From Phyto melanocephala (Eukaryota; Arthropoda; Insecta; Diptera; Rhinophoridae), in NCBI GenBank assembly GCA_941918925.1, contig OW799235.1, forward strand, positions 22,111,201 through 22,175,200: a stretch of 64,000 nt of DNA. The letters run 5' to 3'. Both the position numbers and the translations under genes were made by a program. Shown here piece after piece: positions 32,371-44,813 of the stretch (the stretch's first letter is position 1; each line of letters begins with the position of its first letter). The notes beneath the pieces are model-generated. The model was not told the origin of the DNA. It worked only from the letters and a program-made list of their open reading frames with translations, and searched no databases.

Positions 32371-34376
32371 CAAGTAAGAGTGCCATATTTGGTCTTGCCG
32401 AATCTAATAATTCCCTTCACCGTGATGGACGTAGGTATAGCGACCACATCGCAACTAAACCTATATTTCAGATTTGTTGTCAGACACCATTTTTCTTTAT
32501 TACTTCCATTGCAATTTTTGATTTTGAATTTTACAAAGTTAGTTGTATTTTACTTGGCAAGCCATTTCATTTTACATCCATATTGATGGCGTTTAAAAAA
32601 AAGCTTTCCACCATTTTGTTTAGAGCGACATCTTGGATTTTAACTTTTTCATTATTTACTGTATTTTAGCCGTCAAGCCTTTTACTTTTATACACATATT
32701 GGGTTAATGGGGGCAAAGCCGTAAAAACTATTTTTGACCGCTATATCCTCCGTTTTATTTCAAACGCCATCTTGGATTTAAACTGTTTAATTTTTTACTG
32801 TATCGTACTGGCCAAGTCCTTTCGTATGATATCAATATCGAGGTGGTATGATTGGCTGCATTTTTTTTAAATTCTAGATTTTACCCATATATAAATTAAT
32901 TATGCCCCATTTTGTAGTGGCGACCACCTTGGACTTAATTTTTTTAATGTTCTATATTTTGCTTGTAAAGCCCTTTCTTTTTTGCCCATATGGTTCCTTT
33001 CTCCTGTCCAGAAGCTGTTTCCCCCCACCGGAATGAATCCTTGCCTATTCCCAGGCCTTGGTGGATTGTCAGTACGGGGAAGAGAGGTGAGACCAACACC
33101 TCTGGCTTCTTGGGTCCATAATTTTGAATAATAAAACTCTGGTCATATTTCAAGGTTGGCCAGAAACCTGTCTGGTACCATTCGAACCAGTGAGCCCCCA
33201 GAAATTGTTCTGGACTGGGTATGGTCTCTTCGGAGAGCAATGGAAAAGAGATTCATAGGTGGTTAATGTCGATGCTTGACTTCTATCAGACTTCTGACAA
33301 TCACGTATGTTTTTATGTGCTGTTGCCATCTCAACAGAATAGAGAGTGATGGTTTAATGGCCGATGCTCACAGTGGGACGACACTGTGGACTTCGGGCAA
33401 CAATTATGTATCGGGTGCTTTTGCTTTTCAATAGAAGTACTTAAATGGTGGATTGTTGGGATTCTTTCAGGAGGCATACCTGATTCTGTTCTCGACCAGT
33501 CTATACCATGTAGCAAAGAAAACATAATAATTAGGGGATAGATAACCGGAGTCTCAAACAAGCTGCATCTACATGAACCAAGAATTAATGTAGGTAAGAT
33601 GGCTACCTGTGACATGGCTGAGCTGGCCAATATGATCGCAGGGGCTGTGGTTGGGAGTCATGGACCCAGCCCAATTATAAGACCACCGTCAGATTATGGC
33701 AGACGATGCCGGTGCTAACGTTAATCAAATCACGAATTGTTCAGAAGGTTAAAAAATCGATTTTAGCTTGTAAATTTATGAAAAACATTTGTATGTTAAT
33801 GCTTATGTCTCAGTTAGTTTCAAGCCGCTTTGTAAAATTTTCTCAGTAGTAATTGTCGAGACTACCTTTTGTATTCTTATGCCTTTTTTTTGTCCAAAAT
33901 TTCATTTGGCGCTTTAATACTTTGATATATGAAAAAAATATATGTTTTTCAAAAATATGTTTGCCTATAACTTTGTTGGTTAGTAACCGACAGGTCAATA
34001 AAAATGTAGTAATATTCCTAGAGGCATATAACCTGGCCCTGAAAACTGTTGATTTTCCTGGGAAAAAACAGAGGTAGTCGTGTTAATTTGCTCTTATCTC
34101 AGAAGTTATTTGGCGATCGGGCTGGATTTCAATAGCGATTTAGTACCGGATACTTGTAAAAGATTGATACCACACACAGATCTAAGAAACATGTGAGGAC
34201 CTCTTAAAGATGATTTCAACCAACACACACAACAGACGAGCTGGCGGACACGGCTTAATCGACTCCCCTGGTCATAAGCTTCCAAAAAATATGTTCCTTA
34301 TGGAAATAGATATTGTGGAAATTACAAACAGAATGACAAAGCTATATATACACTTGGCAACACGGGTGAAGGGTAT
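32371..34376 (-). mobile_element. DINE-like repeat, type C, both ends present
   Basis: Opens with CAAGTAAGAGTGCCATATTT and closes with a type B-like 5' hairpin (CGGGTGAAGGGTAT). The interior has repeated GCCATCTTGGATTT-like units (about 32622, 32767, 32920) and then a block (about 33000-33745) shared with 58.1-58.75 kb. Confidence 0.65.
33000..33745. repeat. unidentified repeat block shared with 58.14-58.75 kb
   Basis: Both copies contain CTTTCTCCTGTCCAGAAGCT, GGCCTTGGTGGATTGTCA, GAGGTGAGACCAACACCTCT, and CATCTACATGAA followed by AAGAATTAATGTAGGTAAGA. A plus-strand fragment reads LHLHEPRINVGKMATCDMAE then LANMIAGAVVGSHGPSPII. It looks like transposon-derived coding sequence that I cannot assign. 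It is not intact. Confidence 0.5.
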
Positions 34377-35651
34377 AAAAAAAAACGCAGTTTGAATTAC
34401 TTGCAGACATTCTATTGCTTAACTTACTTTTTATTACCGAAGAAACTGAAACCACATGTTGTCTTATAGCTGAGGTAAAATTAATTGACAAAATTGCATT
34501 ATATAATATATGAAATTTTTTCTTTCGTTTTGAAAACCTATTGAAATTCTAAAACTCTTCTTTCAAATCGCTGGTTTTAACAATTTCAAATTTTTTTTGC
34601 TGGGTTTTGTACATCTTTTAATGATAAAATTACCTGTTCCTCTAAGATTTGCCATCAAGCGTATCAATGCGTTTGCCATTGCTCATAACCAGTTCACAAG
34701 ATGATTTTAGTTGGCCAACAGAAATGTCAACTGGCATTCCAACATCATCCTCATCAGCATCACCCGTTTCACTAAGTACGCCACTTTCAACTTCAGGTGG
34801 GAGTACATATAAGGAAGCAACAGGTTCGTTTTAATCATCATTACACAAATCAATAATGAAATCTATGGCTTCTTCTGTACTTATAGATTTATTTTTCTAT
34901 GCCCATTGTGTGTGTGACCATATGGTTACGTTGGGTTGATTCGGGTTAAATTTATGATAAATTGTTCTGATTAATTTTATTTAAAAAAATAAAGTACCTT
35001 TTCGGTCGCCCATATCATTTTCAGTCTTATCTAGTATCAATAGTCATACTTTCAAAATTCTACCATCATTAAAGTAGAAAGTTCAAAGAGTATCATAAAA
35101 ACTCGCAAAAGTACCTTTTCGATCTCCATAACATTTTCAGTGTAATAGTCGCTAACTTAAAAATTCTAGTTTCGTAAACGTAGAAAATACAAAAAGTACC
35201 ATAAAAATGCCATGAAGTACGTTTTTGGTCGCCATTAACATTTTCAGCAGCAGCTCGGATCAATAGTTTCTGATTTTATTTCATAATTCTAGCTTTATAA
35301 ACGTATAAAATACAAAAAGTACAAAAAAAGTAGTACATTTTTAGGGTTTTTCATATCAATGTATAAATTTCTAGTTTAAAATATTTAAATATCTACGCAA
35401 CAAAAAACTATTTTCATAGACATTATTTAAAGTGAGTAAATCTACTCTATTTTGCATCAAAATAATTATGTTCTAAAAAGTATTAAAATGTTTTTCCGAA
35501 TTTTCCCCTTCTATGAATGTTATGAATGTGTTTAAAGCTTTACATCGAAAGATAAACCGATTGTCCAAATTGTATGTCTCTAGCTTCTTGCGTTTTGGCT
35601 GTGCAATGATGAATCAGTCAGTCACGTTACTCTTTTATATATATATATTTT
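34377..35651. other. piggyBac fragment and unassigned sequence
   Basis: Apart from the piggyBac fragment listed separately, the stretch has several imperfect repeats of AAAGTACCTTTTCGGTCGCC-like sequence (about 34998, 35110, 35217) spaced near 110 bases and no gene. Confidence 0.5.
34647..34905 (-). pseudogene. piggyBac transposase relic, N-terminal region
   Basis: Minus-strand reading in one frame with a single stop: KSISTEEAIDFIIDLCNDD, stop, NEPVASLYVLPPEVESGVLS, ETGDADEDDVGMPVDI. An acidic region around YVLPPEVD and DEDD is typical of the N-terminus of insect piggyBac transposases. It is separate from the relic at 25.6-26.4 kb. Confidence 0.6.
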
Positions 35652-36505
35652 ATTATACTCTTCACCTGTGGTGCCCGAGGGTTATATAGCTTTGTCATTC
35701 CGTTTGCAATTTCTACAATTTTTATTTCCGACCCCATGCAGTATATATTTTCTGAAAGCTTATGAATAGAGAAGTCGATTAAATAAGACATATCCGTTTG
35801 TCCAACTGTCTGTGTGTTGATTGAAATCAACTTTTAGAAGCAACCACATGTTTCTCAGACCTGTGTGTGGTATCAATCTTTTGGAAATATCCGGAAATTA
35901 ATCGCTTTTAAAACTCAGCACAATCGCCCCAAAACTTTGTGAGATAAAATTAACACGACTGCCTCTGTTTTTCCCCATATTTTTACAACCAAAATTAAAA
36001 TTTTTCAGCCATAGAATAATTGATAGGTACATTTGTTACTATTTGTAGATACAATATGCATCCTTAAGCCCCCTGTAAATTACAGTACACTATGAAAAAG
36101 TTAAAATCCAAAATGGCGGCCTAAATAATATGGCGGATATATGGGTCAATTATGGTAATAACGTCTGTGTCCCCTTCAACCCCCACAATAATGCCATCAA
36201 ATGGAAAGGCTTGACAAGAAGAATACATAAAATTATTAAATAATTTTAAATTCAAAATGGCGTCTTAAACAAAATGGCGGAATTTTTCTTTTCTTAACCC
36301 CATCAATATGGGTAGCAATGGCTTGACTAGTAGAGTACAGTTACGTATGTACAAATTTAAAATCAACGATGGCGTCGGAAATAATGAAGAAAAATTGCTT
36401 ATAACATGAAATCTAGGTTCGGCTACGATGTGGGATTATACCTATGTACATGATGGTAAAGGTTATTATCAGATTCGGTATGGCCGAATATAGCACTCTT
36501 ACTTG
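35652..36505 (+). mobile_element. DINE-like repeat, type C, both ends present
   Basis: Begins with TATACTCTTCACCTGTGGTG and a degenerate hairpin, and ends GATTCGGTATGGCCGAATAT, CACTCTTACTTG. The interior has the GCCAT-bearing units read as AAAATGGCGGCC, AAAATGGCGTC and ACGATGGCGTC (about 36112, 36256, 36366). Confidence 0.7.
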
Positions 36506-36981
36506 TTAAGAGTAAGTCAAGGCAAATTTATTCATCAGGTAGTCTTGATTCGTCAGCTGATCATTTTTTTCTTCATTTATTTTAAATTTCAGCTGTCAAA
36601 GTCCACAGATAAAAAATAATTTTTTCTCTTCTCTCATTTATTTCAAATGCCAAGCTTCATATTAAAAAAATATTAACAAAAATTGTGTTTTTGAACTGCG
36701 GTTAGAGTTAGTACAAGAAAGTCTCCCAAACATTAATATTTTAGGGTTGAATAATAAACATACAAAAATAAATACTTACTTAGTAAATATATAAATTCAT
36801 TTGTTTTCAAATCACTTTCTTTTTCGCTCTTAGCAATTTGACACTATTATTGAAAAAATCTGTTGTAAGAGACAAAGTGCTCTTGTATTTTTAATATATT
36901 GATAGAACTGTTGACTAGGTTCTTTTTATGGAACCACATGAAAATATTGGAACCGTAGTTTTACTTGTACATTTTATAAAA
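36506..36981. other. intergenic, no gene seen
   Basis: AT-rich linker between two DINE-like copies, nothing recognised. Confidence 0.5.
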
Positions 36982-37927
36982 TTATGGGGGTTTATTCATT
37001 TTATCATTCCGTTTGCAATACATCGAAATATCCATTTAAGACCCCATAAAGTATATATATTCTTAATCGGGGTTTCATTTTATGACAATCTTTCTATGTC
37101 CGTCCGTCTGTCCATCTGTTGAAAGCACGATAGAGGTCAGACTGGAAAAGCAAGGAGGCTCAAGTTTTGCCAGAATATTTCTTATACACAAGGTTTGTTT
37201 GGTACTAAAAATGGGCTAAATCAAAATATTAGGAAGAGAGTTATAGCTCGTAATGCAAGAGAAGGTCAAAAAACCGTGTCCTTTCAACATCGAATAAAAT
37301 GGAATTGTGTCCAAACGCATTAACGTAGACTCATGAATCTTCGAATATATATTTCCTGAGTAAAAAAAAAAAATATTTTTTCCAGAAAATTTCCAAAATC
37401 TATGAATTAGGAAAGGAGTTATAGATCAAAACGTACGAACATTTATATAACGCGCAGTGTATTTTTTGGTATATTAAAAATTTAAAACGTAATTTAACTG
37501 ACAAAATTAGATGTATGATTCTGAAATTTTGCAACCATTGCTTTTTGATCAAAGGCTTTGTACTAACGGAAAATAAATGTGAAACGATTGTTTTTACTCC
37601 CATATAACGCTTTATCCCAAATTCATATAATTTCTCTATGAATAAAGTTTTTAGAAGAATAAAAGATTATATTGAAATATCTAAATTGTATTTGTTAACA
37701 GAAACTTTATTGACACGTCTACTTTAACGTCCACTTTCATTGAAGGACTAAATTTACGAAAGCATTTTACTAGCATATCGAAGTTAAACAAAAAAAGTGA
37801 TACATATTTTAGCAAAAAGATATTATTTCATAGCGATTACTGTTAATAAGAAAATAATAAATTCTGTACATCAAATTGGTGGCGGGTATAAAAGATTCGG
37901 CACAGCCGAATATAGTGCTCTTACTTG
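36982..37927 (+). mobile_element. DINE-like repeat, type A, short, no passenger
   Basis: The 5' hairpin is partly lost (ATGGGGGTTTATTCATTTTA). The 3' end is intact (GATTCGGCACAGCCGAATAT, CTCTTACTTG). At about 37780-37790 the sequence is ATCGAAGTTAAACAAAAAAA with no mariner insertion, and the 288-bp block is largely missing. It abuts unit 4. Confidence 0.75.
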
Positions 37928-39398
37928 TTTTTGTTAAGTTTTCGTCTTGGTGAACTACCTTGACGAACCTTGGTGGCTAAACGAAACTAAATGGTAATTA
38001 TCCTAGCGTATCACTTGAATTGGATTAATTAATTATTCTAAGAGTACAGCGAGGCAAACGAGCCTTGAATTTTCATATACATTTTTCAATATTTATTTTT
38101 ACATAAATACACACATACAGACATAAATAGTTTCAATTACATTTTGCTTATTTTAAGTCAAAAAAAAATATAAATCATTAGAATATATACAATAAATAAA
38201 TCAATAGGTAGGAAACGGTCACATAACCGAGCGCCTTATGGGTGGCATCCTCAAACAAATTTACCTGTAAAAAGCCTTGATCAAATGGAGGGAAGGAATT
38301 TAAATAATAACTTACCTATTTAGATAGCTATACGAATCGAAATGAAATTTAACACGCAGATAGTAACCTTGGTCAATGCATCGGTTACACTTGATCCCGA
38401 TAACTACGCTGACAAATTAACGGGCACATGCTAGACTGTAATAAAGTTCAAGCCTTTTGTTATGTAAAAAAACAAAGTCTATATATTACCTACATTTATG
38501 TATGTTCTTATTAGAACATAATCCTGCGGATTTGCAACTATATTTTATTATTCAGCCCAATCTTTAAATGATCGCAATCTCTTAAACTTATTTCTTATCT
38601 TATTCTTCTTCAAAAATTATATTTTTCAATTTAATTTTTCATTAAATATTTTTTAAGCTGACAGCTATTTTTTTGGGGTTTCGAAAAAAATCAATATCAG
38701 GTAAAAAGTTTATTAATGTCAAGTAAAAATATAATTCAACGTTTTAGTTTTATTGGTTGTTGGGTTTAAGCTGGTCTAAATGAATTTCACTGGTTCTTAT
38801 GCCAGATCATCAGTAAACCTTTACCCAAATTCTTGAAAATGTTTAAAGGGAATAGGGTAAACAGTTTAGGGTAAACAGAATAGGGTAAACAATTTAAAAT
38901 GTTATCAGTTATATTTTCAAATTCTTACTAACAAAATGAGAATTCAAAAATATAACAAAAAACTATAAAAAACTTTTTCAAAAACCCAACCAACAATTTT
39001 TCAATTTTGCATTATTTTATTATTCTAATCCCTTAATAAAACTAAAATTTTGAAAATTATTGGGAGAATATCCTAAACAATTAGTAAATTTTTTATGTAA
39101 ATATAATTCAAATTTATAAATAAATCAATTAGTCAAATAATTAAAAAAAAAAATAACAAAAATTTTTTCTGTGCAAAGACAATATATATTTATTTCTACC
39201 TTGAGCTCAGTTTTATTATTCTATACGAAGAGATTAAATTTTTTATTTGTGATAATGGAAGAATAATCTGAAAAAGTAAGTTTTTATCCCAAAACCATTT
39301 ATTTATATATTATTATTTTAAATATGCATTTTTAGCTTTATGGTACATTTTTGTATTAATACATTAAACACGATTTTATACGCATGAAGGTAATAGCC
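37928..39398. other. unit 4 downstream flank
   Basis: Same content as 29159-30393, including the candidate small intron on the minus strand, the triple GGGTAAACAG repeat near 38860-38895 and a possible poly(A) signal at 39298-39303 (minus). No complete gene. Confidence 0.6.
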
Positions 39399-39983
39399 TT
39401 ACTTGTGACAAAGACAAACACCTGCGAAATTACAAAAACCAGACTTATAGTTATGATGTCTACATGTAGATTTACAATACATGTTATTAAGTCCAACAAA
39501 ATTAAACTTTAGCATTACGGTACAAACATTATTTAAGGCAATAATATGTGGTTCTTTACGTTCAACCTTTGGAGAATCAGTTTTATCCGATATGAAAAAA
39601 TTGCTGGATCTACTTTCGTTGATTATGTGGCGTTGGCACATGCAAGTGTTTTTGGATATGAATTTACCAGTCTTGTATTTATGCCTTCTGCAATGAAAAA
39701 TACAACGGAAATGATTGTTTGTGGAAGTAGTGGTCGTTGAGCTGCAAACTTCTTGATTGTCACTATTCGAACCAATATTTACTCCTAAAGTAATTGTAAC
39801 AAATTCTTCTTGTCTGACCTCAGAAGTGTTATTAGTAACATCAGATACGACTGATCCTTCTACGAGATCCTTCTCTTTAAGGTGGGTCTCGTCGAGAGCG
39901 TAAATATCATTAAAGTCTACGGCTTGCACTAGACCAACAGCGAAAATCGCAAGGAATGACAACAATGTCCACAAGAAGATCAT
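39399..39983 (-). CDS. gene 4: two-domain defensin-like protein, domain 1 lacks Cys4 (194 aa)
   Basis: Same layout as gene 3: signal peptide 1-21, NTS sequon, domain 1 with Phe108 in place of Cys4, domain 2 complete. It differs from gene 3 at eight residues: G79V, K123E, K125R, V130F, T134K, A163V, K173T and F179Y. All lie at or after residue 79. I count eleven base changes in the gene, eight amino-acid-changing and three silent, and none in the first 230 or so bases. This means either a very recent duplicate with little constraint on the mature part, or gene conversion of the 5' part. Confidence 0.85.
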   Translation of the reverse strand: MIFLWTLLSFLAIFAVGLVQAVDFNDIYALDETHLKEKDLVEGSVVSDVTNNTSEVRQEEFVTITLGVNIGSNSDNQEVCSSTTTTSTNNHFRCIFHCRRHKYKTGKFISKNTCMCQRHIINESRSSNFFISDKTDSPKVERKEPHIIALNNVCTVMLKFNFVGLNNMYCKSTCRHHNYKSGFCNFAGVCLCHK

Positions 39984-41397
39984 TTTTTAAAAGAAACAAA
40001 ATGAGAACTATAGTCTATGACGTTAGATAGTTGAAAGTTTCTTGCTGAAAGTAATTTTACTGCATTTATACTAAAAGTTTTTGTTTATCTATGAATTAGT
40101 CTATATTTGTCTTTTAAACAGTTCAAAATTTTTATTGTTTAAAAATACTGTTTATTAACTCGTGTATTCAACAATTGTTTCTAATTTTCTTGTTTGTTAT
40201 ATTTGTTAAAAAAAAACTAAAAAAAACTGGTTTTTTAATTGTTAATACATCCGAAGTGCTTGATATTGAAAACGATCTAAGTCAGAAGAGTGTTTTAGTT
40301 TATAATGCAAAAGTATATCATAAAAAATTACTTTCTAACATCGAATAAAAGGCACTTGCCTCTAAACGTACATACGTAGAGTGATAAAATTTCACAGGTA
40401 TATTTGTTTTAGGTCCATGTATTACGAAATTAGTTATAATTAAAAAAGTTAGTAAAAATTTTACCCTGCACAGTGTCTTTTTTAAGCTCGTTAAGAATCA
40501 AAACGTCATAAATCCAACAGCATTAGATGTACCATTCTAAAATTTCGCTTACACATCTTTTGCTTAATGTCATTGTAATATTGGATAATGAAAGTAATGC
40601 ACCTACTTAAACGCCCAACTTTCATATAAGGAGTTTACTTTAATTTATATAATTTCTACTTAAATGGAAACTGACTGAGATATACACACAAAAATACAAC
40701 TTCTTTGGTGGTTTTTCTAAGCAGATTATTTTACACCAACAAACAACTTAAATTTCTAGTCTTTTCAAATTCCTGTCAATTTTGAATAATAAATAAACTA
40801 AATAAAATATATATAATTAAAAAACATGGCATGAATACTTTCACTTTCACCTGCAATGTTAAGCATACTCACTATTATACTTGAGATAGATTGGTGCAAT
40901 GTACGCGTGACACGCCCATATTGTGTCCACTTACAACATGGACTGATATGTCTTGGTTGCAGTCACTACAAAATATTATGATCTTGAAAGTCCATACGAA
41001 ATAAATATTCTTTGTAATTAGTAGTATAATAAACTATTCGGTATATAAAAAAACCCGGTTTCCAATCATTAGAAAAACTGTTATTTTCAAAAAACCGGTT
41101 TTCGATTTTTTCCACTAAAACTGGTTCGAATAACCGTTTTTTGTTTTGTTTTATTAATATAAAAATTAAAAAAAAAAACAAACAAATTTTATTTAGTTTG
41201 TTATCAATTCAAAATTGAGCACTCAAAAAATTTGTCTTTAAAAATAAATTCAATTTATTAAATAAACTTTTAAATACATTAACAGTAAAACCTTATTGTC
41301 AAAAAACACTGTATGAATAAACAAAGAAACAAATTGAGATTAATCAAATACACTTGATAAATGTGCATAGTTTGTTGACTTTCTTAAAATAATATTT
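39984..41397. other. unit 4 upstream flank
   Basis: No gene. Parallel to unit 3, with ACCGGTTTT-type motifs at about 41055-41130. Confidence 0.7.
40064..40089 (-). promoter_or_regulatory. gene 4 TATA box and GATA site
   Basis: Identical in arrangement to gene 3: TAGTATAAATGCAG with TAGATAAAC upstream. Confidence 0.65.
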
Positions 41398-42560
41398 CAA
41401 CAGTAAGAGTGCCATATGCGGCCTTGCCGAATATTGTGAGAGTTGATGTGTTCAAAGTAGTAATTACTATTTTTGACCGATATATCCTCCATTTTATTTC
41501 AGACGCCATCTTGGATTTAAACTTTTTAATTTTTGACTATATTCTACTGGCCAAGTCCTTTTGTTTGATACCAATATTGAGGTGGTACAATTGGGTGCAT
41601 TTTTTTAAATACTAGATTTTATCCAAATTAATTATACGCCATTTTGTAGAGGTGGCCATCTTGGATATAAAATTTGTTTAATCTTAAATATAAAATTGTC
41701 GTGTCGTGGTGCTTGTGATTAAACTCCGCCGAAATGGCTTGACCGATTTTCATGAAATTTTGTGTGCATATCGGGTAGGTCTGGGAATCGGTCAACATCT
41801 ATTTTTCATTCTCCCCAACGCCACCTGTTTTTTCATGCCCCATCAGGTAGGGCAGACTGCTGGACCGATCTTCTTGAGATTTTCACATAATATAACTAAG
41901 GCTCTGATATGATTGCAAGTTTTTGGTAAAATAATAATAATAAAATAATAATTATTATTATGATACTTTTTTTACCACTACTTTAATTCCCACTTTTTTA
42001 ATGATGTACTTTCATCGACATAGTTTTAAGTATTTTTCTTCAAATTGTAAACAATTTACAGTCCAGCCAATGCCGAAATAAACGTTTAAGAATCGGTCAA
42101 CATCTATTTTATATACTCCCAAATATTTAGGGTGACTCACCCCAAGGGACAATTTACGCCTCACCTAAACAACGTAATGACTTCGATGAAAGTTTAAACT
42201 AATATAATATATCTGCATGTTTTTTGTTTAAGGTAAAAAAAAATATACTTGAAATAATTTATATGGCAAAACAACGTTTGCCGGGTCAGCTAGTATTCTA
42301 TATTTTGCTTGCCAGCCTTCCCTTTGTATGCCCATAATGTTCCTTTCTCTTGTCCAGAAGCTCAAAATCGTTTTTAGATTGTAAATTTTATGAAAAACAC
42401 CGAAATACTTGTATTTTTGCTCTTATATCTCAGACAGTTTTAAACCGCTTTGTCTGTTTTTCTCACTAGTAATTTTCGAGACTACGTTTTGTATTCTGGT
42501 GCCTTTAGTATGTACAAAAATTCAATAGGCGCTATGATATACATATGAAAAAAAATATTT
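41398..42560 (-). mobile_element. DINE-like repeat, type C, 3' part, interrupted by a Helitron
   Basis: Starts CAGTAAGAGTGCCATATGCG at the end of unit 4, has the CGCCATCTTGGATTTAAAC units (about 41503, 41653), is split by a Helitron, and resumes with TTCTATATTTTGCTTGCCAG. The 5' hairpin was not found. Confidence 0.6.
41682..42293 (+). mobile_element. non-autonomous canonical Helitron
   Basis: 5' end TCTTAAATATAAAATTGTCG and 3' end CGTTTGCCGGGTCAGCTAG, inserted between A and T (A41681, T42294). Interior CTCCGCCGAAATGGCTTGAC and CGATTTTCATGAAATTTTGT is typical of insect Helitrons. No Rep/helicase is encoded. The related type C copy at 32.93 kb shows the uninterrupted target (AATGTTCTATATTTTGCTTG). 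Confidence 0.8.
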
Positions 42561-43117
42561 TTGCCGATTGCGATTGTATCTAAACGCTTTGACGTGGAGC
42601 AATTTCCTAATTACATTTCCGGAATGAAAAATATCTTTCCTTGAAAAATGCTCAAATCTACATAATCAACATAATCAGGATAGGAGTTATAGATCAAAAT
42701 GTACGAAAATTTTTATCGCACAGCGTAATTTTCGGTATATTCAAGATTTAAAACGTAATGAAACTAACAAAATTAGATATGCGATTCTGAAATTTTGCAA
42801 ACATAATTTTTTTATCAAAATATTTGTAAAAACGGAAATTTAATGTGACACGCCTACTTTAACGCCCACCTTCCACATAATGCTTTATTTTAAATTAATA
42901 TAATTTCTATATGGACGAAGATTCTTGAAGAATAAGGGCCTGTATATTGAAATATCTAAAATTTTCTCACATAATTGTCTGTTAATGAAATTTAAAAGCT
43001 CATAAAAACGTCAGAATAAGATGTATGATCAACTTTGACATGCCTACTTGAACGCCCGCTTCTCACATAATTTACTGTAAGTAAAATTGAAAAGCTCATA
43101 AAATCGACAGAATTTTA

Positions 43118-44321
43118 AAGGGTTTTCTTTTCAATAAGAGCACTACAAAAGTTTTTTTTTTTTTAATAAAACAAAAACGGTCAATGTAATTCTTTATTCC
43201 TGTAAAAGTACGTTTAATGCCATTATGTATGGAATTCGATTTCTTTTGCATGGCCACCAGTCCAGACGCTGAACAATTTTCGACGGTTTTCAAGCATAAA
43301 TCTGGCGATACTGCATAGACCATTTGATGTAGCCTTAAAGAAAATAGTCTAACGGCATCAAATCGCACGACCGAGGCGGCCAATCGACTGTACTATTTCG
43401 TGAAATAACACATTTTCCAAACTTGGTTTCCAATAAATTGATTGTGACATTCGGTGTGTGGCTTGTAGCGCCGTCGTGTTGGAACCACATGTCTTCCAAG
43501 TCTATATCATCCAATTGGGGCCAAAAATATTCTGTTATCATTGAACGGTAGCGATTCCCATTCACAATAACGTGCCGGTCTTTATCATCACGGAGGAAGT
43601 ACGGCCCAATGTCGCCGCCGGCCCATAAACCACACCAAACCGTAATTTTTTCGGGATGCAATGATGACTTATGGAGTACGTGTGGATTGCTGTCTGACCA
43701 ATAACGCATATTTTGCTTATTGACGAAGCCATTCAGCCAGATCGCTGAAGATGATTTTTCGATGAAAATCCGAATCATTTTCAAGTTGTTGATCAGCCCA
43801 ATTCACGAACATACGACGCTTCTGGTGGGCAAGCGGCTTCAGTTCTTGTGTCAATTTGATCTTGTTAGGATGTAGACAAAGATCTTTTCGCAAAATTCGC
43901 CACAACGACGTCACAGAGATACCCAGAACGACGTGTGAGAGCCACATTTGGGCTTTCTTCAACTGAAGCCTCAGCGGCAGCAATATTCTCGACACTATGG
44001 GTACTTCTTTGTCTCACTGGCACGAGAACATTTTGTACTCTGCCTGTGTATTCAAATTTTTCCACTAGACGCTCAATTGTTGATCTGGTAGGATGATTAT
44101 GACGACCATAAATTGGACGTACCGCTCTTAACGTTAAGGCCACTGACTCGGAATTTCGGTAGTAAATTTTAATAATTTCGACTCGTTGTTGGCTCGTATA
44201 TCTTTCCATGATGAAATGGCAAACCTTACTGAAGAGAAATGTCAAAAGAGTGGCAAAAAATATGGCGTCGTTTGCTGTCCCTATCGGTCTAATTTGGTAG
44301 CGTGCCTGTTGAAAACCCCTT
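43118..44321 (-). mobile_element. mariner element, about 1.2 kb, near full-length
   Basis: Ends AAGGGTTTTC and GAAAACCCCTT are inverted and flanked by TA (43116-43117 and 44322-44323). The transposase gene runs on the minus strand but is broken. It is related to the 24.6-kb and 7.8-kb elements. Confidence 0.8.
43135..44209 (-). pseudogene. DD41D mariner transposase pseudogene
   Basis: Starts MERYTSQQRVEIIKIYYRNS with a helix-turn-helix region (TLRAVRPIYGRHNHPTRSTI). After a frameshift come VLGISVTSLWRILRKDL and LTQELKPLAHQKRR, then FHRKIIFSD (first Asp), a small deletion, WLNGFVNKQNMRYW, WCGLWAGGDIGPYFLRDD, WFQHDGATSHT (second Asp) and MPLDYFL (third Asp), with 41 residues between the last two. 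The C-terminus is degraded (VENCSASGLVAM in a shifted frame). At least three frame disruptions make it inactive. Confidence 0.85.
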
Positions 44322-44813
44322 TATGTATTAGATAATAAAATTTCGCTTAAGCTTTCTGGTAAATTTAACTATGCCAAAAGTATAATTCCAAGATATTAAG
44401 GTGAAATGCGTACTTCATCGCTCACCTCCAATATAACGGTTCATTTTCTTAAATTCATATTATTTCTATGTGGATAAAAATTAAAAAAAAAAAATAATGA
44501 TAAAAAATGAAATCTGTAATGGATTATCTAAGTTGAATTGTTAGATTTTTATAAGTTGAATTCAAACACTAATTATATTATTTTAAAAGTAGGAGGTAAC
44601 ATGCCAACACAAAGCTAATATTATTTTATAACTACCTCTGGTACCCATTATATTTCGGTAATTATCGTTTTCAGTTTCCGTAAAAATACAATTTTGTAGT
44701 AAAAAAGACTCAGTGGTAAGTAATAAATAAGTTGGGTTCTATTTTAAGACTTAATATAAGAAAATACATTAATAGCAGATCAAACTTAAACAAAGAAAGT
44801 AATACTTCTTTTT

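Larger units (their letters stand above)
37923..41397. repeat. array unit 4 (segmental duplicate of unit 3)
   Basis: Parallel to 27048-32370 without the DINE insertion. By eye the flanks differ from unit 3 by a few percent at most. The similarity ends where both units run into type C repeat termini. Confidence 0.85.
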
